Below, piece after piece: positions 44,622-52,551 of a stretch of DNA of 64,000 bases. Each line of letters starts with the position of its first letter. The first letter of the stretch is position 1. The translations under genes and the position numbers were made by a program. The notes beneath the pieces are model-generated. The model was given only the letters and a program-made list of their open reading frames with translations. It did not search any database and was not told where the DNA came from. This DNA comes from Ulvibacter algarum (GTDB lineage Bacteria; Bacteroidota; Bacteroidia; Flavobacteriales; Flavobacteriaceae). The stretch is taken from NCBI GenBank assembly GCA_947488905.1, contig CANLBJ010000004.1, positions 202,101-266,100 on the forward strand, in the 5' to 3' direction.

Positions 44622-45572
44622 TTGAACTCAACAATAGCATATCTTATTCTTGCCCATAAAGCTCCTGCTCAATTAAGAAACCTCATAAAAACTCTTAACA
44701 CTAAAGATGTTTATTTTTTTATTCACATTGATAAAAAACAGAATCTAGATTTGTATAAAAAAACAGTATCTCATCTAACTAATGTAATATTTTTATCTGA
44801 CAACAAACGTCATGAAGGTACTTGGGGAGGTACAGGTATAGTAAAAGCAACTATAGATCTGATTAAAACGGCAAAAACTCTTGCTAATTTTGAGCGCTAC
44901 ATACTTTTAAGCGGTCAAGATTTCCCATTACAGTCTAATGAGGCCATACAAGAATATTTTAATGTAAATAAAGAAAAGGATTTTATAGATATTGAACCAT
45001 TAAACAGTAACAATAATAAAAATAAATATCAAAATAGGATCCTAAAATATAGGTTTGAAATATCTACAAATAGAAATGATTATGTATTAATAGCCCCTAT
45101 TTGGAAAAAAATGTTTTACAGCAAAGAAAGCTTTATAAACGTATATACGCTTTTAAAAAAAAGGAAGATATTTAAGTTAATGAATATACTTATTAACCGA
45201 AATAACAATTTGGATATCACTTTCTTTTGTGGATCTCAATGGTGGGCTTTAAAAGATAGTACTATATGTAAAATTCTTAATTACTTAGAACTTCATCCTG
45301 AATACATTAAATTTCATCAAAATACACTTTTACTTGATGAAATATTCTTTCAAACAATAATCAAAAACATCGATGTTGCTGAAGAAAGAATCAATAGCTC
45401 GCTTACATATGTTAATTGGTCGCGCAAAAACGTATCGCTACCCGTTCTATTTAAGTCATCTGATTATGAAGAACTAAGTGAAGCATCAAAAACACATCTA
45501 TTCGCTAGAAAATTTGATGAAGAAATTGATTCAAATATTTTCGAAGTAGTTGCAGATAACTTACTTAAATAA
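44622..45572 (+). CDS. GT14 core-2/I-branching-type beta-1,6-N-acetylglucosaminyltransferase, reverse-oriented
   Basis: The protein resembles GT14 enzymes: YLILAHKAPAQLRNLIKTL at the N-terminus, YFFIHIDKKQ, GGTGIVKATIDLIKTA, YILLSGQDFPLQSNE and FFCGSQWWALKD. The frame is open to 44511, but TTG at 44622 (MNSTIAYLILAHK) gives the family N-terminus and 316 residues. It is the only plus-strand gene between 22.9 and 55.8 kb. It ends in an 8-bp tail-to-tail overlap with a GT2 gene and looks more AT-rich than its neighbours. That suggests insertion as a separate cassette (inference). Confidence 0.82.
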   Translation: MNSTIAYLILAHKAPAQLRNLIKTLNTKDVYFFIHIDKKQNLDLYKKTVSHLTNVIFLSDNKRHEGTWGGTGIVKATIDLIKTAKTLANFERYILLSGQDFPLQSNEAIQEYFNVNKEKDFIDIEPLNSNNNKNKYQNRILKYRFEISTNRNDYVLIAPIWKKMFYSKESFINVYTLLKKRKIFKLMNILINRNNNLDITFFCGSQWWALKDSTICKILNYLELHPEYIKFHQNTLLLDEIFFQTIIKNIDVAEERINSSLTYVNWSRKNVSLPVLFKSSDYEELSEASKTHLFARKFDEEIDSNIFEVVADNLLK

Positions 45573-46518
45573 AGCCTTTATCCTTGGCAATATTTAATAA
45601 AAACTCGCCCTTTCTAAATTTTGAAGCTGTAATTAAAGACAACTTGTAAAACTGCTGACGCATAACTCCAAATTGCTTCTTCACAATTATCAACACATGA
45701 TTGCAATAATCACTTTGCTGCTTGTTCTTAGCTAGGTAAAAAGACAGATTCATTAAATTTCTTACCATTTCAATTCTCAAATCTTTATCTACTTTGGTTG
45801 AAATATCCTCGTAGTTAATGTAATGCGCCTCTACTAATTTTTTATTGTAGGTGTTTTGATCAATAATCATTTCATCCTGGATAGTCCCTTCGTGCAAACG
45901 CCTTTTCGTTAACACACTATCTATAAAAAATGTATTTGTTGTTATTAATAACATTTTACAGAAATAATTGAAATCTTGCCAAAAACGAAGCTGTTCGTTA
46001 TAAGCTATTTGTTTAGCAATATCTCTAGTCAACATGACATCATAGGTGTACCAATGAATCCTTCTCTTGATAAAATTATCTATGGAAACATTATCTTCTT
46101 GAATATTATAAACATAAGGCTCTAAGTCACCATTAGCATTAAAGTTTTGTGTTTTGGCAATCACAAAATCTTTTTTATGCTTCAGTATTGCTTCCACCTT
46201 AACAGTAATATGATCTTCTGTCATTAAATCATCACTATCAAACCATATTATATATTTTCCATTACTTTTCTCAAATCCAAAATTTCTTGCGGCATTACCA
46301 CCATTTTGACGCTCTTGAGGTCGCTTATGAAAGGTAAATCTTGAGTCTTTGTTAATATATTCTTCTACAACCATACTAGTACTATCTGTACTACCATCAT
46401 CTACTATAACACACTCCCAATTTGAGTAAGTTTGCTCGATTATAGAATCTAGAGTTTCACCTATAAGATGAGCACGATTGTACGTGGGTATTACTATGGA
46501 TATTAATGGATTACTCAA
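45565..46518 (-). CDS. Glycosyltransferase family 2
   Basis: This is a GT2 enzyme of 317 residues with a TTG start directly at the first strand (SNPLISIVIPTYNRAHLIGE). It shows VDDGSTDSTSM, GGNAARNFGFEKSNG and the metal motif WFDSDDLMTEDH. RFWQDFNYFCKMLLI near 170-185 replaces the usual ED segment with QD, so the acceptor-side residue is altered or placed elsewhere. It is rich in Asn and Lys like the neighbouring gene upstream. Confidence 0.84.
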   Translation of the reverse strand: MSNPLISIVIPTYNRAHLIGETLDSIIEQTYSNWECVIVDDGSTDSTSMVVEEYINKDSRFTFHKRPQERQNGGNAARNFGFEKSNGKYIIWFDSDDLMTEDHITVKVEAILKHKKDFVIAKTQNFNANGDLEPYVYNIQEDNVSIDNFIKRRIHWYTYDVMLTRDIAKQIAYNEQLRFWQDFNYFCKMLLITTNTFFIDSVLTKRRLHEGTIQDEMIIDQNTYNKKLVEAHYINYEDISTKVDKDLRIEMVRNLMNLSFYLAKNKQQSDYCNHVLIIVKKQFGVMRQQFYKLSLITASKFRKGEFLLNIAKDKGFI

Positions 46519-46542
46519 AAGCTATCATTTAACAATTGATTA

Positions 46543-47820
46543 TTAAATAAAATTATTATTTATTTTATTAAAAAGTTGAAGCCAAGCTTTATTTGTATAC
46601 GCCGGCGATAAAAATTCTGTTATAGCATTTTTATTGACAAGGTTTTTATTTTTTATCTTAATTAAATGATCAATATTAAACTTTAAAGCTGATGCTAAAT
46701 AATCAAAACTTTCGATTTTTTTAAATTTAACGCCATTTCTACGCAGTATATCATAAGGCAACCAAGCTCCAGCAATTACAGTATTGCCCGAGTAAAGAAC
46801 TTCTGTCATAGCACCACTTAAAGCATCAGTTTCGGGCATTTGAATTAATATGTCTGTACCAACTCTCAAAGTAGCAATTTTTTCAGGGCCAAAATAATCT
46901 AAAATCATTTTAATTTCAATAGATTTATTTTGCGCAATAAATGCTTTTAATTCCTCTAAATATACACTAGAACAACCATAACTAAGATGTAATAAGAAAA
47001 CACATTTATTAGTTGTTTCTAAAGGCATTTGAAGAATTTCGTTCAAGATTTTTAAATGATTATTTTCCTTAAAGCCATTATGCCCAATGGCTACCAAAAA
47101 TCTATTAACATCAATATTATACTCCTGTTTTAAACGTAAGGTTAAATTACTATTATCCCTAACCAGGTCAATATTAGCATAAATATCTTCACTAATGGTA
47201 AACCGCAAAATTTCAGTCTTAGATTTAAGAGCTCTGCCATATTTGCAATAAAGCATTTCTGCCATTTCTGGAGTTTGTATTGTTAAAACATTTGCTTTTT
47301 TAAATGCTGTATTTAAGTAATAAACATTTCTCACCCCAGTAATACGCATAAGGTCTGAGCCCCAGAAACTACAAATAATCTTAGCATCTTTTGGTAAAAA
47401 GTTGATTAACAATAAATTTTCTGGAGTGCAAAAATGAAAATGATATACATCATGCCCCAAGGGTATCAATTCATTTTTCACCATGTATGCTGTTTTGGCA
47501 TATTTTATTAAGATAGCTTTCAACGCTTTAAATCTTAGGCCTTGACTTAATTCGAAAAAAATTATTTTCCAAAAAAATGTCGTAACTAATAAGCTAAGAG
47601 CTTCTTTTTTCCATTTCCAATTTGAAACTTTTGAAGCAGAAAACTGGTGGTATTTCGTATAGGGCAGGTTACTTTTTTTTATTTCACTTTTAGATAATTC
47701 ACGATAATTATTTATAGAAAACTCAAATTTTCCTGTCTCTTTAATCAACCCTCCATAAAGTTGATTTAAAAAATTAGATTGACCAATTCCTAAAATTAAT
47801 ATTTTCGTTTTATCTGGCAT
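46543..47820 (-). CDS. Putative GT-B glycosyltransferase
   Basis: The 425-residue protein is most likely a GT-B enzyme. The N-terminal half has KILILGIGQSNFLNQL, DVYHFHFCTPENLLL, ICSFWGSDLMR and TIQTPEMAEMLY. The C-terminal half has VAIGHNGFKENNH, LLHLSYGCSSVYLEEL, ILDYFGPEKIATL and METDALSG-like PETDALSGAMTEVLYSG. Parts recall the fucosyltransferase WecF (GT56), but the match is not strong. It abuts the Wzt gene without a gap and may build or finish the chain exported by that transporter (inference). Confidence 0.65.
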   Translation of the reverse strand: MPDKTKILILGIGQSNFLNQLYGGLIKETGKFEFSINNYRELSKSEIKKSNLPYTKYHQFSASKVSNWKWKKEALSLLVTTFFWKIIFFELSQGLRFKALKAILIKYAKTAYMVKNELIPLGHDVYHFHFCTPENLLLINFLPKDAKIICSFWGSDLMRITGVRNVYYLNTAFKKANVLTIQTPEMAEMLYCKYGRALKSKTEILRFTISEDIYANIDLVRDNSNLTLRLKQEYNIDVNRFLVAIGHNGFKENNHLKILNEILQMPLETTNKCVFLLHLSYGCSSVYLEELKAFIAQNKSIEIKMILDYFGPEKIATLRVGTDILIQMPETDALSGAMTEVLYSGNTVIAGAWLPYDILRRNGVKFKKIESFDYLASALKFNIDHLIKIKNKNLVNKNAITEFLSPAYTNKAWLQLFNKINNNFI

Positions 47821-49104
47821 CTACAAAAATTTACCTGGAAGAATAGCCGAGTTTCCTGGACGATTTAATTTCCCAGTGTTCCAAATATCTCCTTCCAGTA
47901 TATTTATTAAAGCAGCATTGTCAATGACATCTATAAAATTTTCCTCTCTCGTATCTTTTTCAGAAATTAATATCCTGATACCATATACTGCTGATCGCAA
48001 ATAAATATTTGGTATTATCAATTCGAAAAAATCTTTATTTTCGAGATTCTCAAAAGTATACCCCATTTCATCGTTGATGTATGATAGTCCGAAATTTGCC
48101 TCATTATCTACAAAATTTATAGCAACAAATAGTTTTGCAAAATCAACATCTAGATTCTTCTTAATATAAACTCTAATTTTCAAAAACTCTCCAGAAATAA
48201 CATCAGATATTTCTACTTCGTTAGAATTAAAAAAAAGTACCTTATTGACAGTCAATTTTTGATTTCCTACTCTATCAGTTCTTTCAGAAACATTTATTTT
48301 ATTGAGTGTGTTTTGTTGAGATAAGTAATATTCTACAGCATCATTTTGAGTACCAATATATTTTACATACCCATTTTCTAAAACAATCCCTCTCGTACAC
48401 AAACTCTTTACACTAGCCATATTATGGCTTACAAAAATAACAGTCCTACCCTCACCACTACTAATATCTTGCATTTTACCAATAGCCTTCTTCTGAAACT
48501 CTGCATCTCCTACCGCAAGTACCTCATCTACAATCAAAATATCTGGCTCTAAATGCGCTGCCACGGCAAAAGCAAGCCTTACCGTCATTCCGCTACTATA
48601 TCTTTTTGTAGGCGTATCAATATACATCTGGCAGCCAGAAAACTCAATAATCTCATCAATCTTTGAGGCAATTTCAGATTTGGTCATCCCTAGAATAGCA
48701 CCATTTAGATAGATGTTTTCACGACCTGTCAATTCTGGATGGAAGCCTGTACCTACTTCTAGTAATGATGCGATACGTCCCTTTGTTTTTATCTCGCCAG
48801 TAGTAGGGCTTGTCACCCTAGAGAGTATTTTTAGCAATGTTGATTTACCTGCACCATTTTTACCAATAATACCTAGCACTTCGCCTTTTGCTACCTCAAA
48901 GTTAATATCTTTTAATGCCCAAGCATAAGCTCCCGTTGCTGCTTTAGAGCGATCATTAACAGCTCCTATTTTTAAATACGGATCTTCCTTACCGCGTATA
49001 CGGTGCCAAAAACGATTAAAATCATGAGACAACGAACCTGTACCTACAGTACCTAGACGGTATTGCTTGCTAATGTTTTCTACTTTTAAGATTACATTTT
49101 TCAT
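47821..49104 (-). CDS. Polysaccharide ABC transporter ATP-binding protein with C-terminal domain (Wzt-like)
   Basis: This is the ATPase of an ABC-2 type glycan exporter, 427 residues. The Walker A motif GKNGAGKST is at 81-89, the signature is YSSGMTVRLAFA, and Walker B with the Glu is ILIVDEVLAVGD. The first 60 residues form the TagH/Wzt-type extension. A C-terminal domain of about 150 residues (from about 275) resembles the Wzt carbohydrate-binding domain that reads the chain end. Its start overlaps the Wzm gene stop by one base. Confidence 0.9.
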   Translation of the reverse strand: MKNVILKVENISKQYRLGTVGTGSLSHDFNRFWHRIRGKEDPYLKIGAVNDRSKAATGAYAWALKDINFEVAKGEVLGIIGKNGAGKSTLLKILSRVTSPTTGEIKTKGRIASLLEVGTGFHPELTGRENIYLNGAILGMTKSEIASKIDEIIEFSGCQMYIDTPTKRYSSGMTVRLAFAVAAHLEPDILIVDEVLAVGDAEFQKKAIGKMQDISSGEGRTVIFVSHNMASVKSLCTRGIVLENGYVKYIGTQNDAVEYYLSQQNTLNKINVSERTDRVGNQKLTVNKVLFFNSNEVEISDVISGEFLKIRVYIKKNLDVDFAKLFVAINFVDNEANFGLSYINDEMGYTFENLENKDFFELIIPNIYLRSAVYGIRILISEKDTREENFIDVIDNAALINILEGDIWNTGKLNRPGNSAILPGKFL

Positions 49105-49964
49105 TATACCGTATCAATAAAGTTTTTCTCGGTTCTATTAAAAACTATGAGACCTAATAAAAATAAAATAACGCTTAGCACCACTGTATACCCAAACCCA
49201 AACCAAGTAAACGTACCAGTATCTAATAACATAAACCGGAATCCTTCAATTATTTGTGTCATTGGGTTTAGCTCTACAAGATCTGCAACCCAACTAGGAA
49301 ACTTTTTTCGTGCTTCGCTAACAGGATATGGCACTGCAGAAACATACATTAATAAACTTGTAGCAAAGCCTACTAACACCTTTAAATCTCTGTATTTAGT
49401 AGTAGCAGAAGATATAATCATACCAAGACCTAAGCCCATTAACGCCATAACTATAATGTATACTGGAAACAATAACGTGTACGCATTGAGTGAGAAATTA
49501 AAACCCTTAAAAAAGGAATAATAAAACACAAAAACAATAAATATAAATAACTGAATACCAAACTTTAACAGGTTTGAAATTGTAACAGATAATGGCATAA
49601 TTACTCTGGGGAAATAAACTTTCCCGAAGATACCTGCATTCTGTCTAAAGGTATTAGAGGTACCTGATAAACAGGCTGTAAAATAATTCCAGGCAGTTAT
49701 TCCTGCTAGATTGAATAAGAATGGTGGTGTTGCACCTGTACTTATATTACCCATGTTATTAAATACAAGCGTAAAAACTACAGATGTAAAAAGCGGCTGT
49801 ATTAAATACCACAAAGGTCCAAGAATTGTCTGCTTGTAAACCGTAACAATATCTCGTTTAACAAAAAGAAACAGTAAATCACGATAGCGCCAGATTTCCT
49901 TAAAATTAAGGTTTATCAAACTACGTTTTGCAGATATGGTATAAAGCCACTGCTCTTCTTTCAT
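49104..49964 (-). CDS. Polysaccharide ABC transporter permease (Wzm/TagG-like)
   Basis: This is an ABC-2 permease of 286 residues with six hydrophobic helices. The amphipathic N-terminus and VKRDIVTVYKQTILGPLWYL are typical of Wzm/KpsM/TagG. FRQNAGIFGKVYFPRVIMPL and MYVSAVPYPVSEARKKFP with LNPMTQIIEGFR follow in the family order. With the Wzt-like ATPase it exports undecaprenyl-linked polysaccharide to the periplasm. A 112-bp intergenic region lies upstream and contains one CTTCGGAAAT motif. Confidence 0.9.
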   Translation of the reverse strand: MKEEQWLYTISAKRSLINLNFKEIWRYRDLLFLFVKRDIVTVYKQTILGPLWYLIQPLFTSVVFTLVFNNMGNISTGATPPFLFNLAGITAWNYFTACLSGTSNTFRQNAGIFGKVYFPRVIMPLSVTISNLLKFGIQLFIFIVFVFYYSFFKGFNFSLNAYTLLFPVYIIVMALMGLGLGMIISSATTKYRDLKVLVGFATSLLMYVSAVPYPVSEARKKFPSWVADLVELNPMTQIIEGFRFMLLDTGTFTWFGFGYTVVLSVILFLLGLIVFNRTEKNFIDTV

Positions 49965-50076
49965 ATGCTGTATTACTATTTAAAATAAATGAAACAAAAA
50001 ACTTCTATGTTTGTAAACTAAATAAATATCAACTTATAATATTTCCGAAGTTATTACAAGCACAATCCTTAGTAGT

Positions 50077-51057
50077 TTACTTCACAAAATAATCCCAAGT
50101 AACCTTTAAACCTTGTGCTACAGAAAACTTAGGATCGTATCCCATTAACTTTTTTGCCTTACTAATATCTGCCAGTGAGTCTTTTACATCACCCTGTCTG
50201 TCTGGACCATAAATAGCGGTCACATTTTTACCACTCACATCTTTAAGGTCTTGCCATAAAGTGTTTAAAGAAATACGATCGCCATAGGCAATATTAAATA
50301 CCTGGTTAGCGGCTTCTTTAGGCGCAAACATTCCTCTTATGTTTGCTTGTACTGCATTCTCAACATAAGTAAAGTCGCGAGTTTGTTCTCCATCACCATT
50401 AATAGTAGGTGCTGCTTCGTCTTTTAAAGATTGCATAAATAAGGGGATCACTGCTGCATAAGCACCATTTGGGCTTTGCTTAGGACCAAAAACATTAAAG
50501 TATCTAAACCCTATAGTTTCTATACCGTACGTTTTAGCAAAAACGTCAGCATAAATTTCATTAACTAACTTTGTTACCGCATATGGCGAGATAGGTTTCC
50601 CTATGTTATCTTCTACTTTTGGCAATACTTTACTATCACCGTAAGTAGAACTTGAAGCTGCATATACTAAACGCTTTACACTGTCGCTTTCTTTTTGAGC
50701 AACAAGCATATTTAAAAACCCTCCTACATTTACATCATTACTAAGTATAGGGTTTTTAATAGAACGCGGTACAGAGCCTAAGGCTGCTTGATGACTTACA
50801 TAATCAATACCATCCATTGCTTTTTTACAAGTAGCTAGATCACGAATATCCCCTTCAAGAAACTCGAAAGATGGGTTTGACTCAAACTCTTCAATATTAT
50901 AATAATACCCGTTTGATAAATCATCGAGAACTCTTACTTTTTTTGCACCATATTTTAATAAATAGTTTACTATGTTACTGCCTATAAAGCCAGCTCCACC
51001 AGTAACTAAAAAAGAATATTGTGAAAGGTCTGCAGTGTGGTATGGAGTATTAAACAT
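50077..51057 (-). CDS. UDP-N-acetylhexosamine 4-epimerase-like SDR (WbpP/TviC type)
   Basis: This is an extended SDR of 326 residues. The NAD loop is GGAGFIGS at 20-27, the active site is Tyr159 and Lys163 (SPYAVTK), and SSSTYGDS provides the Ser. YVSHQAALGSVPRSI and FRYFNVFGPKQSPNGAYAAVIP are characteristic of the WbpP/TviC branch that epimerises UDP-GlcNAc or its uronic acid. It abuts the UDP-sugar dehydrogenase, its usual partner in making UDP-GalNAcA. Confidence 0.88.
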   Translation of the reverse strand: MFNTPYHTADLSQYSFLVTGGAGFIGSNIVNYLLKYGAKKVRVLDDLSNGYYYNIEEFESNPSFEFLEGDIRDLATCKKAMDGIDYVSHQAALGSVPRSIKNPILSNDVNVGGFLNMLVAQKESDSVKRLVYAASSSTYGDSKVLPKVEDNIGKPISPYAVTKLVNEIYADVFAKTYGIETIGFRYFNVFGPKQSPNGAYAAVIPLFMQSLKDEAAPTINGDGEQTRDFTYVENAVQANIRGMFAPKEAANQVFNIAYGDRISLNTLWQDLKDVSGKNVTAIYGPDRQGDVKDSLADISKAKKLMGYDPKFSVAQGLKVTWDYFVK

Positions 51058-52340
51058 TATAAAGTTCCGTCTGTTTTATTTGTTGGAAAAAATGATTTTA
51101 CATCAAACACTACAGCAGGATTGCTTGTGTGCTTGTCTAAATCAAAATTCTTAAATTTATCATGTGACACTGTTAAAACAACTGCATCATAATTTGTTTT
51201 TAATGAAGCTTCATCACAAAGGTCAATATCAAACTCGTGTTTTACTTCTGCTGCATTTGCCCAAGGATCATACACATCTATATTAAGATTGTATTTCTTA
51301 AACTCATCATACACATCAATCACTTTACTATTACGTATATCTGGGCAGTTTTCTTTAAAGGTTACCCCTAGTAAAAGCACATTACTGTTCTTTACTTTAG
51401 CATCTTTCTGGATCATTAACTTAATGGTTTCTTGAGCTACATAAGCACCCATACCATCATTCATTCTACGACCCGCAAGAATAATCTCTGGGTTATAACC
51501 TTCTTCCATCGCTTTTTGCGCCAAGTAATAAGGGTCAACACCTATGCAGTGCCCACCTACTAATCCTGGTGTAAATTTGATGAAATTCCATTTTGTAGCT
51601 GCCGCATCAAGTACATCATTTGTATTGATATCTAGCAATCTAAAAATCTTTGAAAGCTCATTAACAAAAGCGATGTTGATATCACGTTGTGAGTTTTCTA
51701 TCACCTTTGCAGCCTCTGCCACTTTAATAGATGGTGCTAGGTGTGTTCCTGCAGTAATTATAGATGCATATAAATCATCTACGTATTTTGCTGCTTCTGG
51801 CGTAGAACCAGAAGTTACTTTTAAAATTTTAGTTACAGTATGCTCTTTATCACCCGGATTTATACGCTCTGGTGAATAACCTGCATAAAAATCACTATTA
51901 AAGGTAAGCCCAGAAACTTTTTCTAGGATAGGTACACATACATCTTCTGTTACTCCAGGATATACTGTAGACTCATAAATCACCACATCATCCTTCTTTA
52001 ATAACCCACCTATAGTTTCGCTCGCTTTTTCTAACGGGATAAGTACTGGTTGGTTATATTTATTTGTTGGCGTAGGCACTGTCACTATATATACCGTAGC
52101 ATCTTTCATTGCGCTAGGATCATCAGTAATAAGCATCCCTCTATCTTCGGAAACGTGAAGAACTGAAGTAAGTTCTGCATCAGAAACTTCTAGCGTAAAA
52201 TCCTTGCCGTTATTTAATTCAGTTATTCGCTTCTTATTGATATCAAAGCCAATTACTTTGTACTTTTTTGCAAAGGCAACTGCTAGTGGCAGCCCTACAT
52301 ATCCTAAACCTATTATTGCTATTGTTGGGTTTTTCTTCAT
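51057..52340 (-). CDS. UDP-N-acetylhexosamine 6-dehydrogenase (WbpO/TviB-like)
   Basis: The enzyme oxidises a UDP-HexNAc to the uronic acid with NAD. From the ATG at 52340 it has 427 residues; a GTG 12 bp upstream is the alternative. Motifs are IIGLGYVGLPLAVAF at 9-23, ESTVYPGVTEDVCVP, GYSPERINPGD and the catalytic Cys265 in VGGHCIGVDPYYL. It could act on UDP-GlcNAc/GalNAc (with the SDR next to it) or on UDP-ManNAc from WecB. The 200-bp gap upstream contains a TAGCTTTG box at 52507-52514 on the minus strand. Confidence 0.88.
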   Translation of the reverse strand: MKKNPTIAIIGLGYVGLPLAVAFAKKYKVIGFDINKKRITELNNGKDFTLEVSDAELTSVLHVSEDRGMLITDDPSAMKDATVYIVTVPTPTNKYNQPVLIPLEKASETIGGLLKKDDVVIYESTVYPGVTEDVCVPILEKVSGLTFNSDFYAGYSPERINPGDKEHTVTKILKVTSGSTPEAAKYVDDLYASIITAGTHLAPSIKVAEAAKVIENSQRDINIAFVNELSKIFRLLDINTNDVLDAAATKWNFIKFTPGLVGGHCIGVDPYYLAQKAMEEGYNPEIILAGRRMNDGMGAYVAQETIKLMIQKDAKVKNSNVLLLGVTFKENCPDIRNSKVIDVYDEFKKYNLNIDVYDPWANAAEVKHEFDIDLCDEASLKTNYDAVVLTVSHDKFKNFDLDKHTSNPAVVFDVKSFFPTNKTDGTL

Positions 52341-52551
52341 AGTTATTATCACAAAAGTGAGTATTTATTCTTCGCTAACACGAAGATGTATTATTAATTA
52401 TAAAATCTAAAATTCATTAATAGCGAAATAAAATGTATACCTCAAAGCGCTAAACCAAATCACATTTCCGAAGCAACAAAACTGCTATTGCATTCATTTT
52501 TAAGCTGCAAAGCTACTATTTTTAACGCCTCGAGCATAAGAATAGCATCCT

